This document shows, piece after piece, positions 18,183 to 27,262 of a stretch of DNA of 64,000 bases (positions are counted from its first letter, which is position 1; the number at the start of each line of letters is the position of its first letter). The notes beneath the pieces were generated by a model. It did not search any database. It saw nothing but the letters and a program-made list of their open reading frames with translations, and was not told where the DNA came from. The stretch is taken from the NCBI GenBank assembly GCA_023397505.1, contig JAEWUC010000005.1, positions 186,001 to 250,000 of the forward strand, in the 5' to 3' direction. The position numbers and the translations under genes were made by a program. The DNA is from Bacteroidota bacterium (lineage in GTDB: Bacteria; Bacteroidota; Ignavibacteria; Ignavibacteriales; Melioribacteraceae).

Positions 18183-21023
18183 TCAATTCATCTTCACGGA
18201 TATTTTCTTGCCTTCATATTTAACAACTTTATCTGCTTTTGAATCAAAATCCATTGCCGAAGGATTGTTTTTACTAATCCACTTAATTTCGAATGTTCTC
18301 GAATTCAGCATTCCTTCAAACTCGCCTTGCCTATCGCTGATAGTAAGAGTTTTTTCATCTTCATTGTAATCAAATTCAATAGTTGAGAATTTTCCTTTTT
18401 CATAATTATAATTAATATTTTCATCTTCATATAAAGTAAAATTTCCATCGCTACCGGTGTAAACAAATAAACGGATCGGGTCGGCAGGTTTTTCTGTTGT
18501 ATATTGTATTTCTGGACCGCAGGGAATTATTGCGCCTGCTTTAATATAAACCGGAATATCTGTATAAGGCGCTTCGGCTTCAATAATTTGTCCGCCCTTG
18601 AAATAGTTTCCGGTTTTTAATTCATACCAACCGCTTCCTTCCGGCAAATATAACTTACGGCTTCTAACTTTATAATCTGTAATAGGGTTTACTAAAATAG
18701 CAGGACCGAACATAAATTGATCGCCGATATTCAGAACATTTTTGTCGTTGCCAAAATCCATAACAAGTGCGCGCATAATTGTATAATCATTGTGGGTTAC
18801 CATTCCCGCAAGCGAATAAACATACGGCATTAAACGGTATCGTAATTTATTATACTCAAGTATCGACTTGTAGGCAGGATGATCTTCAGGCGCAACATGA
18901 AATATTTCACGATATGGAAATTGACCGTGAACGCGGGTTAATGGATTAAATGTACCGAATTGAAACCAGCGTGTATTTAATTCGCGCCATTCTTCGAGAT
19001 CACTTTCATTTGGATTTTCAAATCTCGGTTCGACTGCAAATCCGCCGATATCGGTCGTCCAATACGGAATTCCCGAAATACAAAAATTTAATCCGGCCGG
19101 GATTTGTGCTTTTAAATCATACCAGCGCGAGGCAATATCGCCGCTCCATGTGGAAGATGAATATCTTTGTTGACCGGCAAAAGCAGAACGCGTTAAAATA
19201 AAAACTCGTTTATCAGGGTTTGATTTGCGCTGACCTTCGTAAACAGCTTTTGAATTCATCAATGAAAAAGAATTCAAATATCTTGACGCTGAACCGAGTG
19301 CCGTTGGGCCGATTCTTAAAATAATTTCCTCGCGCGAAAGGTTGGATTGTATATCAGGTTCCGTTGCATCTAACCACCATGCATCAAATCCCTTGCTGAA
19401 TAATTTATTGTTAATTTGTTTCCAGTACAATTCCCTTGCGCCAATGTTGTAGGGATCGTAAAATGTTGAAACATAGCCGGGACCGACCCAATCTTTTTGA
19501 CCGACTTCAACGTTTCGTTTATAAAGCCACCCGTTTTTATCTAACTCTTTATAATGCTCTGTATTAACATAAAACTTAGGCCATACCGAAATCATAATAT
19601 TTGTGTTGAGTTTTTCGTGAAGTTCTTTTACCATACCGCCAGGATCCGGAAAACGTTCCAAATCAAAATCGTGACTGCCCCAATCATCTTCCCGCCAATA
19701 AAACCAATCTTGTACAATGTTATCAAGAGGAATTCTTCTTTTTCTAAATTCCTTAACAACGTCGAGCAATTCATCTTGAGTTTTGTAACGTTCGCGGCAC
19801 TGCCACAATCCCATTGCCCATTTCGGCATCATCGGGGCTTTACCTGTGATTGTTCTATAACCCGAAATTACTTCATCAATATTATTTCCTTTTATGAAAT
19901 AATAATCTATTTGATCGGCAACTTCGGAGAAAAGCGAAATCGTATTTTCAATTTTATCTTTTTGAGGAGGAAGATAATCCAGCCCGATATAGCCGCCGCC
20001 GTGTATCCATTCAATTTTGATTTTATATTTTTTACCGGTTTCCATATTAAGTTTTATATTGTGCGTCCACGGCATCCAATTCTGCCGCCAGGAATCAACA
20101 AGCAGTTCATCATCAACCCAAAGTTTCGTGTAAAATGAACTGTATAATTGAAATTTATGAAGTCCTGCTTCATTGCATTCAATTTCACCGCTCCATCTAA
20201 CGGCCTTTACATTTTGCTGAAAACCTTCCGGGAATTCATCGTTCACATCCGTGTACTTGTGTTGTATTCTATTTTCTTTTCTAACGGTAAACAGATTTTG
20301 GAATTTGTCGTCGGTAAAATATTCTGCCGTAAAACCACCTTCTTTTCCATCAGTGTCAAAAAGCTTAAGCGATTCAATTGATTGATAATCTCTCACATCC
20401 CCAAATTTTGTTCTTGAATTATTATCCCAAAGTATTCCGTAATTTTTACTCGAAACAAGAAATGGAATAACATCAACAATATTAAGCTGCCAAAGGTCAA
20501 CATCGTGTTCTTTATAATTCCAAATATTATTTTGATGCGCACCGAGTCCGTAAAATGCTTCGTCTTGGGGGGAAGAAAAAATTTGACGAATGTTATAAGT
20601 TTTTTCATCCATTATTTCAGTTGAAGAAATTATTCTGCCTCCTTTATATTCATTTAAAAGTATGTTGCCGTTAGCATCGTAGAATTCTACCGCACCATCA
20701 TTCTTATCAACTTTAACAGCGAGTTTTGAAGTAGAAATTATAATCTTATCGTTTTCATCTTTCACAGTCCATCCAAATTCTTCCCATTCGGTTTTTTCAG
20801 CCATTAAACTTTGCCTTGTTGAGAATGGGAAATTTATTGAAGCAATAACTCTAATTATTTCGTCTGTACAAGGTTGTATTTTAATCCATCGTGCTTCGGT
20901 ATCTTTTGTGGTTCTTAATTCTATCAGAACACCGTCTTTTAGTTTTTCATGTGCCATGTTATTTTTAATTAATAGCACAAGTATTAAAACGGTTAATAAA
21001 TAAAAGATTGCTTTAATTTTCAT
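18183..21023 (-). CDS. GH31 alpha-xylosidase/alpha-glucosidase-like enzyme with PA14 domain
   Basis: This 946-residue exported glycosidase removes alpha-linked terminal sugars with retention. The N-terminal hydrophobic segment after MKIK looks like a signal peptide or anchor (about residues 5-22). A GH31 N-terminal beta domain is interrupted by a PA14 sugar-binding insert (about 228-350). The TIM barrel carries the nucleophile Asp552 in WWLDATEPD and the likely acid/base Asp629 in WSGDIASRW, and a C-terminal beta domain ends the protein. PA14 insertion in GH31 is known from alpha-xylosidases acting on xyloglucan oligosaccharides, so that activity is my first guess; alpha-glucosidase is the alternative. 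It follows the hybrid kinase gene by 166 bases in the same direction and lies beside the dead beta-galactosidase and the galactose operon. Confidence 0.88.
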   Translation of the reverse strand: MKIKAIFYLLTVLILVLLIKNNMAHEKLKDGVLIELRTTKDTEARWIKIQPCTDEIIRVIASINFPFSTRQSLMAEKTEWEEFGWTVKDENDKIIISTSKLAVKVDKNDGAVEFYDANGNILLNEYKGGRIISSTEIMDEKTYNIRQIFSSPQDEAFYGLGAHQNNIWNYKEHDVDLWQLNIVDVIPFLVSSKNYGILWDNNSRTKFGDVRDYQSIESLKLFDTDGKEGGFTAEYFTDDKFQNLFTVRKENRIQHKYTDVNDEFPEGFQQNVKAVRWSGEIECNEAGLHKFQLYSSFYTKLWVDDELLVDSWRQNWMPWTHNIKLNMETGKKYKIKIEWIHGGGYIGLDYLPPQKDKIENTISLFSEVADQIDYYFIKGNNIDEVISGYRTITGKAPMMPKWAMGLWQCRERYKTQDELLDVVKEFRKRRIPLDNIVQDWFYWREDDWGSHDFDLERFPDPGGMVKELHEKLNTNIMISVWPKFYVNTEHYKELDKNGWLYKRNVEVGQKDWVGPGYVSTFYDPYNIGARELYWKQINNKLFSKGFDAWWLDATEPDIQSNLSREEIILRIGPTALGSASRYLNSFSLMNSKAVYEGQRKSNPDKRVFILTRSAFAGQQRYSSSTWSGDIASRWYDLKAQIPAGLNFCISGIPYWTTDIGGFAVEPRFENPNESDLEEWRELNTRWFQFGTFNPLTRVHGQFPYREIFHVAPEDHPAYKSILEYNKLRYRLMPYVYSLAGMVTHNDYTIMRALVMDFGNDKNVLNIGDQFMFGPAILVNPITDYKVRSRKLYLPEGSGWYELKTGNYFKGGQIIEAEAPYTDIPVYIKAGAIIPCGPEIQYTTEKPADPIRLFVYTGSDGNFTLYEDENINYNYEKGKFSTIEFDYNEDEKTLTISDRQGEFEGMLNSRTFEIKWISKNNPSAMDFDSKADKVVKYEGKKISVKMN

Positions 21024-21189
21024 TTTTTACCCCTAGGGACAACAATAGATTACTAGTGTATTCAGTTAATTTTACTAATTACTTATATATCTCCCATCCG
21101 ATAAGATTTCTAAATTAGGCATGGAAAATTTAATTACTAAATGCGAGATAGAAATTATATTATTAATTAAACACAAATCTGAGTTTAGG

Positions 21190-23520
21190 TTATTCAGTGC
21201 CGTCGTTAAAGGAAACAAATATATCCGCCAGCAATTTTAATAACATCTCTTGGGTAAACGGTTTGGACAGATAATGTGAACACCCTGATTTCAAGAAATC
21301 TATTCGGTCCTCACTCATTGCATATGCCGTCATAGCGACTATTGGTGTATTTACGTATGATTCAAATTTTCTAATTTCTTGCGCAGCTTCAATTCCGCTT
21401 TTACCTGTCTTGAGATTTATATCCATTAATATCACATCGAAGCGAGTTGATGCGGACTGGTTTATCGCATCCTCGGCGTTATCCACTGCAACAATCTCAT
21501 AATCTTTTTGAAGCATTCTACTTATTGCAAATGAATTGATAGAATCATCTTCGACCAACAATATTTTATGCTTAACCTTGTTTGTTTTGGTAATTTCATT
21601 CGCTGAAACTTTAATAGTCTCTTTCTCTTCCGGTTCTATAATCTCAACAATTTCATCATCTATTGGAAAAGTTATAATAAACTCACTTCCTTTGTTCAAT
21701 TCGCTATTGACAATAATTGTCCCGTTCAAAGCGAGCACATATTTTTTAACTATAGTTAAACCTAAGCCTGTCCCTTCAAAATTGCGTCCTTTACCTTCGC
21801 TTACTTGTCTAAACTCTTCAAATATTGTTTGCAGTTTATCCCCCGGAATTCCAATGCCGGTATCGGTGACTTTTATAGTTATTTCTTTTTCACTTCTTAA
21901 CAAAGAAACTGTAACCCCTCCCGCCTTGGTAAAACGTATCGCGTTGTTGATTAAATTATCTACTATTTCTTTCAACATTTTTTCATCGGATTTCACCATA
22001 AAATTATTGCAGCAAATATTATCCTTTATGTATAATCCATTTTGTTTGGCGAAGGCTTCAAAAAGTTTAACTTCCTCTTTAATCAGATTAGCTATTGAAA
22101 CTTGCCTCAAATTACTTTCGAGTTTTTCGGATTCAATTTTTGAATAATTTAACAACGTATTTAAAGTACTGAGCAGGCGCTGGCTGCTTTTATTTATCAT
22201 CTGAATAAATTCGCGATTCTGTCCTTCAAGTTCGTTATAAAGAAGTTCCGAAAAACCAAGCATACCAACCAAGGGAGTTCTTAGTTCATGACTCATGTTT
22301 GCAAGAAAATTTGATTTTAGTCTATTCATTTCTTCAGCTTTTTTCTTTGCATTCATTAATTCCATTTCATATTCTTTTCGCTCGGTAATATCTTCTTGAA
22401 TTACGAGCATATGAGTAATATTTCCATCCTTATCCTTTATAGCCGAAACCAATGTCGATTCCCAAAATTTTAGACCGTCTTTTCTTGTTGTTTCATACTC
22501 GGCTTTCCATTCTGCACCGGAATTTAGAATATCCCAAATCTTGTCAAATTCTGGTTGAGTGCTGTTTCCTAAATTCAGCATTTGTAATGGTTGCCCAATT
22601 ATTTCCTCTTTCGAATACCCAGAAATCTTTGAGAACATATTATTGACAAATTCAATTCTTCCCGCCGTATTCGTAATTATAATTGATGCCGGACTTTGCT
22701 CAGTTGCCATCTTAAATGTTTTTAACTGATCTTCAAAATTTTTACGTTCGGTAATGTTGCGTACTATCGACCACATTCCGTCTGGATTGCCTGCAGCATC
22801 ACGTATCAAAAAAGTTCTTAACTCAACCGGTAAAACATTTTTGCTCTTTCGGCTAAATTCTTTTTCGTAGACCTCCGAATAACCTTGAATTATCACTTGC
22901 TCGTTTATTATTTTGTTTTCCGCCGAATGCCAACGCTGTGGTGTAATATCATATAAAGTTAAATTCGGGATTTCATTCGCATCATAGCCCAGCATGTTTT
23001 CAAAAGACTTGTTCCATTGGATAAATTTTCCATCCATCGACATTACTGCATAAGCATCCATCATGCTGTCGTACAATTGCCTATATTTTTCTTCGCTTTC
23101 CTGCAAAGCGCTTTCGGCAATCAATTGCACTTCTTTCATTCTACGAACTTCCAATGCATCTTTTACAGCGTAAGGAAGTCGGGTGATGCTTTCTTTAATA
23201 ACATAATCGGCGGCGCCGGATTTCATACATTCGACTGCTGTATATTCGTTTATTGAACCTGTTAGTATTACAACGGGAAGCAGCGGGTTTTTCTTTTCGG
23301 CAAGTTTGATTACCTGTAAACCGTCAAATGTAGGCATTGAAAAATCCGAGACAATTATATCGGGTTGAAATTCATCCAAAGCTTTTAAAAAACTTTCCTT
23401 TTCATCAACTCTTATAAAATCAAAATTGATATTTCCCTTTTGAATTTCTCTTTTTGCCAGTTCAAAATCCGTAGGCACATCTTCAACAAAAAGGATTTTT
23501 ACTTTTTCAACATTCTGCAT
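21190..23520 (-). CDS. Hybrid histidine kinase REC-PAS-PAS-HisKA-HATPase-REC
   Basis: A 776-residue cytoplasmic hybrid kinase. The first receiver covers about residues 6-125 (Asp59 in IIVSDFSMP). Two PAS units follow (about 145-260 and 268-385), then HisKA with His411 in MSHELRTPLVGM and an HATPase with DTGIGIP and GTGLGL. The second receiver (about 655-770) has ILLVEDDSIN, Asp in ILMDINL and Lys in YLSKPF. It has no DNA-binding domain, so phosphate must leave through a phosphotransfer protein or another regulator. It starts two bases after the single-domain response regulator and was probably transcribed with it and the two propeller kinases. Confidence 0.92.
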   Translation of the reverse strand: MQNVEKVKILFVEDVPTDFELAKREIQKGNINFDFIRVDEKESFLKALDEFQPDIIVSDFSMPTFDGLQVIKLAEKKNPLLPVVILTGSINEYTAVECMKSGAADYVIKESITRLPYAVKDALEVRRMKEVQLIAESALQESEEKYRQLYDSMMDAYAVMSMDGKFIQWNKSFENMLGYDANEIPNLTLYDITPQRWHSAENKIINEQVIIQGYSEVYEKEFSRKSKNVLPVELRTFLIRDAAGNPDGMWSIVRNITERKNFEDQLKTFKMATEQSPASIIITNTAGRIEFVNNMFSKISGYSKEEIIGQPLQMLNLGNSTQPEFDKIWDILNSGAEWKAEYETTRKDGLKFWESTLVSAIKDKDGNITHMLVIQEDITERKEYEMELMNAKKKAEEMNRLKSNFLANMSHELRTPLVGMLGFSELLYNELEGQNREFIQMINKSSQRLLSTLNTLLNYSKIESEKLESNLRQVSIANLIKEEVKLFEAFAKQNGLYIKDNICCNNFMVKSDEKMLKEIVDNLINNAIRFTKAGGVTVSLLRSEKEITIKVTDTGIGIPGDKLQTIFEEFRQVSEGKGRNFEGTGLGLTIVKKYVLALNGTIIVNSELNKGSEFIITFPIDDEIVEIIEPEEKETIKVSANEITKTNKVKHKILLVEDDSINSFAISRMLQKDYEIVAVDNAEDAINQSASTRFDVILMDINLKTGKSGIEAAQEIRKFESYVNTPIVAMTAYAMSEDRIDFLKSGCSHYLSKPFTQEMLLKLLADIFVSFNDGTE

Positions 23521-23522
23521 AT

Positions 23523-23969
23523 TTATCCCTTATGAGGTTCATTGAGCAGCAGCCAATATAATCCCACTTTATGAACTGCATCCATAAAATTATCTGCATC
23601 TACGGGTTTAACAATATAACTGTTTACGCCCAACTTGTAACTTTCGATAATATCTTTTTCCTCTTTTGAAGAAGTAAGTACAACAACAGGGATAGTTTTT
23701 TTCTCCGGGTCGTTTTTAATTATTTTAAGAATTTCCAAACCGTCAACCTTGGGAAGTTTTAAATCCAGGAAAATCAATTTCGGTTGCGATGAAAAATTTC
23801 TATCGGCAAATTTACCCCTGCAATAAATAAAATCAAGAGCTTCCTCGCCGTCGGTAGCTACCATAATATTGTTCAACACATTAATTTTTTTTAATGCCCT
23901 TAGAGTCATTTCGGCATCTGCCGCATTGTCTTCAATCAATAACAATTCAACAATATTTGCGTCAACCAT
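23523..23969 (-). CDS. Single-domain response regulator (Rcp1-like)
   Basis: A 148-residue CheY-like receiver with no output domain. It shows LLLIEDNAADAEMT, phosphoacceptor Asp69 in LIFLDLKLPKVDG, the Thr in VVLTSS and the Lys in YIVKPVD. The insert between helix 2 and strand 3 is typical of Rcp1-type regulators, which often work with phytochrome-like HisKA kinases. The neighbouring propeller kinases have exactly that SVSHDLRAPL type of HisKA. I chose the ATG at 23969 because a GAGGAG site lies 7 bases upstream; starts at 23975 or 23984 are too close to that site or upstream of it. It probably shuttles phosphate between the propeller kinases and the hybrid kinase. Confidence 0.9.
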   Translation of the reverse strand: MVDANIVELLLIEDNAADAEMTLRALKKINVLNNIMVATDGEEALDFIYCRGKFADRNFSSQPKLIFLDLKLPKVDGLEILKIIKNDPEKKTIPVVVLTSSKEEKDIIESYKLGVNSYIVKPVDADNFMDAVHKVGLYWLLLNEPHKG

Positions 23970-23976
23970 TTTCATA

Positions 23977-23982
23977 CTCCTC
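23977..23982 (-). promoter_or_regulatory. Ribosome binding site GAGGAG choosing the internal ATG
   Basis: This site lies across the stop region of the upstream kinase and 7 bases before the ATG at 23969. It argues against the longer frame opening at 23984. Confidence 0.65.
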
Positions 23983-26900
23983 ATTTTGGCAAGGAGAAAT
24001 AAAACGAAGCTCCTTTATTCAGTTCGGCATCTGCCCAAATTTTACCGCCATGCCTTTGTATTATGCGCTGAACAATCGCGAGTCCAACGCCTGTGCCTTC
24101 AAATTCATCTTCTTTATGAAGACGCTGGAAAACTCCAAATAATTTATGAGCATACAGTTTGCTGAATCCCGCGCCATTATCTATTATAAAATATGTTATT
24201 TCTTTTTCACTTTCTATGAAACCGATTTTAATTTTTGGGTTCTCGGTTTTGGAAGTAAATTTAATAGCATTGGATATCAAGTTAACCCAAACTTGTCTAA
24301 GTAAAGACTTATCGCCGGTAATATTTGGAAGATGTTCTATCTGAATCTCGTACTTGCTTTTATCAATATTTTCGGACAGCTCATTACAAATCGAAATTAC
24401 TTTGTTTTCCATATCAATTGTTTGCTTATTTAACTCGTGCCTTCCTATTCTGGATAAAGCTAAAAGGTCGTCAATCAAAATCCCCATTTTTTTTGAATTG
24501 CTGCTTATTACATTTAACAATCTCTTGCCTTCATCGTCAACAGTGCTGCCGTATTCATCTAAAAAGATATTGCTGTATCCGTCAATTGCCCTAAGTGGAG
24601 CGCGCAAATCGTGGGAAACTGAATACGAAAAATCTTCCAATTCCTTATAAGTATTTTCAAGCTTATCGGTTCTCTCTTTTACACGTTGTTCAAGTTCTCG
24701 ACTTAACGCTCTTATTCTTGATGTCCTGAACTTATAACCTGCAACCGACAACCCGATCAGAACAACGGCGGTAGATAATCTGAAGATCCATGTTTCCCAA
24801 AACGGCGGTTCGATTAATATAGCAATAGAAATTCCCGCTTCGTTCCAAACACCGTTATGGTTGGAACCTTTAACGTGAAATATATATTCACCCGGCGGAA
24901 GCTTTGTGTATGTTGCAAAAAAGCGGTTACCCACATAATTCCACTCATTATCAAATCCTTCCATTTTGTAAGCGTACATATTTTTTTCGGGAGAGCTAAA
25001 ATCCATAACTGCAAATTGTATTGAAAATATCTCGTCTTTATGCGAAAGAATAATTTTCTTTGTTTCGGTAATTGACTTTTCAAGAATGATTCTGCCACCT
25101 ATTAATCCGCCTATCTGAACCGGTTTATTAAACAGTCGGAAGTCGGTAAAAACAATTTGCGGAATAAATTCGCTGCGTTTAATTTTTTCCGGTTTGAATA
25201 TGTTAAAGCCGTTGAATCCTCCAAAAAATAATTCGCCTGTAATGCTTTTGCAAAATGAGTTAACATGAAATTCATCGCTTTGCAGACCGTCTCGAGCGCT
25301 GAAATTATTAACTTCGCTTGTAACCAGGTTAAATTTGGATATCCCACGGGTTGAACTTATCCAAAGATTATTGTCATTATCTCCAACAATAGCATGTACA
25401 GTGTTTGAAGGCAGTCCGTTTTCAACTGTAAATTTTTCAAATTCCATTGTGGCTTTGTTAAACTTATTTAATCCGCCGCCGGCAGTTCCAAGCCAAAGAT
25501 TATTTTTACCGTCTTCAAAAATCGTTAGTACTTTGTTTTCACTAATACTTTTGGGATTGTTGGGGTCTTTCATAAAATGTGTGAACGAACCTGTTGATTT
25601 ATCAAAGCGGTTCAACCCGCCTGCGTTCGTCCCGAGCCAAAAGATTCCTTCTTTATCTTCATGTATAAACCATACAATATTATCATTCAATGAATTCGGA
25701 TTCTTGCTATCAGGTAAATGATGAATAAACTTATCGTTCTTTTTATCATACAATTCCAAACCCCCGCCGTTAGTTGCAATCCATATATCACCATCTCTAT
25801 CTTCATGAATAACTTTAAGAAGATTATTTCTTAAGCTTCCGGGATCGTTGGAATTGTAAAAATATCTTTTAAATGTTCTTGTGCGGGGATTAAATTTATT
25901 AAGCCCGCCGTCTGTCCCAATCCATAACATTCCATTTTTATCTTTTAAGATGCAGCGGACAATGTTGTTGCTTAAGCTGTTTGCGTCAGCCGGATTATTT
26001 TTGTAGAAAGTAAATTTATCATTCACACGATCAAACAATGCAAAACCTTCACCCCAGGTTCCAATCCAAATTTTTTTGCCGTTATCCGCCGGGTCTTCAT
26101 AAAATACATTTATGTTACTCGTTTTAAGTCCGTTCGGATCGATAGGATTATTGCCATAATAAATAAACTGATTCTTTCTTTTATCTAATTTATTTAAACC
26201 GCCAAAATCTACTCCAAGCCAGATTATGCCGGATCTGTCTTCGAAGATGCAGTGAACCGCATTGCCGCTAATACTATGCGGGTCGTAAAATTCTTTTTGG
26301 AAATGAATGAAACGATCGTTTTCTCTATCGTATTTTTCTAGTCCGCCGCCGTAAGTTGCAAACCATAAATCTCCCGAACTATCTTCCAATATGCTTGTTA
26401 CTGTATTGTAACGTAAACTATAAGGATTGTTAGGATCATATTTATAACGTATGAATTTTTTGTTTTTTCTATCAAACCTATTTAGTCCGCCGTTTCTTGT
26501 TCCTATCCACAGCATTCCTTCTTTATCTTCTAAAATAGCAATAACAAAATTTTCACTTAAACTTGAGGGATCAGCCGGGTCGTTTTTATAATGAGTAAAT
26601 TTTCCCGTATTTCTATCCATCAAATCAAGTCCCTTTTCCGTCCCCACCCAAAAATTGTTTTGTTTATCTTCATAAACAGTTCTTACGGAATTATCTACAA
26701 TGGAAAATCTATTTTGTGGATCGTGCGTGTAATTTACAAACGAATCATTTTTGCTGTTATAACGGCTTAACCCTCCTTCCGTAGTAATCCAAATATTATT
26801 ATTCATGTCCTCGTAAATTCTTCTTATATAATTATTCGGCAGACTATTAGAATTGCCCGGTTCGGAAAGATAATTTGTAAAATTATCTTTATCGCTGTTG

Positions 26901-27238
26901 TAGCGGCTTAAACCGCGTTCCGTGCCTACCCATAAAATACCGAGATGGTCAACAATAATTGAACGTACAGTATTTTGGATTAAGCTAGTAGAATCAGTCG
27001 GATTATTTTTATACACTTTGAATTGGAAACCGTCATAACGGTTTAATCCTTCAAATGTTCCTATCCATAAAAATCCTTTTTTATCCTGACAAATTCTAAC
27101 AACGGAACTTTGAGAAAGTCCTTGTTCAATAGAAATTTTTTCGAAACGTATTTTTTCTTTCTGCGCGTATAAGATGTTAGATACCACAGCAGCTAAACAA
27201 ACAAATACAAAACAATATTTTTTAGACACATGAATCAT
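23981..27238 (-). CDS. Propeller-type (Reg_prop/Y_Y_Y) sensor histidine kinase
   Basis: A 1085-residue membrane kinase. A signal peptide (about 1-25, ending LYAQ) leads into roughly 14 two-component-regulator propeller repeats (about 30-680), each with a core like GxLWIGTxxGGLNRFD. These would form two seven-bladed periplasmic propellers. A Y_Y_Y domain (about 730-800, with YAYKMEGFDNEWNYVG) precedes one membrane helix (about 810-828). The kinase core has His876 in SVSHDLRAPL and a HATPase with DNGAGF and GTGVGLAI. Unlike Bacteroides HTCS proteins it has no receiver or AraC domain, so it needs separate partners, plausibly the adjacent single-domain regulator. It is a tandem paralogue of the next gene upstream, 24 bases away. 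Confidence 0.93.
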   Translation of the reverse strand: MIHVSKKYCFVFVCLAAVVSNILYAQKEKIRFEKISIEQGLSQSSVVRICQDKKGFLWIGTFEGLNRYDGFQFKVYKNNPTDSTSLIQNTVRSIIVDHLGILWVGTERGLSRYNSDKDNFTNYLSEPGNSNSLPNNYIRRIYEDMNNNIWITTEGGLSRYNSKNDSFVNYTHDPQNRFSIVDNSVRTVYEDKQNNFWVGTEKGLDLMDRNTGKFTHYKNDPADPSSLSENFVIAILEDKEGMLWIGTRNGGLNRFDRKNKKFIRYKYDPNNPYSLRYNTVTSILEDSSGDLWFATYGGGLEKYDRENDRFIHFQKEFYDPHSISGNAVHCIFEDRSGIIWLGVDFGGLNKLDKRKNQFIYYGNNPIDPNGLKTSNINVFYEDPADNGKKIWIGTWGEGFALFDRVNDKFTFYKNNPADANSLSNNIVRCILKDKNGMLWIGTDGGLNKFNPRTRTFKRYFYNSNDPGSLRNNLLKVIHEDRDGDIWIATNGGGLELYDKKNDKFIHHLPDSKNPNSLNDNIVWFIHEDKEGIFWLGTNAGGLNRFDKSTGSFTHFMKDPNNPKSISENKVLTIFEDGKNNLWLGTAGGGLNKFNKATMEFEKFTVENGLPSNTVHAIVGDNDNNLWISSTRGISKFNLVTSEVNNFSARDGLQSDEFHVNSFCKSITGELFFGGFNGFNIFKPEKIKRSEFIPQIVFTDFRLFNKPVQIGGLIGGRIILEKSITETKKIILSHKDEIFSIQFAVMDFSSPEKNMYAYKMEGFDNEWNYVGNRFFATYTKLPPGEYIFHVKGSNHNGVWNEAGISIAILIEPPFWETWIFRLSTAVVLIGLSVAGYKFRTSRIRALSRELEQRVKERTDKLENTYKELEDFSYSVSHDLRAPLRAIDGYSNIFLDEYGSTVDDEGKRLLNVISSNSKKMGILIDDLLALSRIGRHELNKQTIDMENKVISICNELSENIDKSKYEIQIEHLPNITGDKSLLRQVWVNLISNAIKFTSKTENPKIKIGFIESEKEITYFIIDNGAGFSKLYAHKLFGVFQRLHKEDEFEGTGVGLAIVQRIIQRHGGKIWADAELNKGASFYFSLPK

Positions 27239-27262
27239 TACTTCATCATTTTTATGAATATC

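Noticed and set aside
20393..20608. Minus-strand 71-codon frame inside the GH31 gene
   Set aside because: A different frame of the same strand within a well-supported enzyme gene; no motifs.
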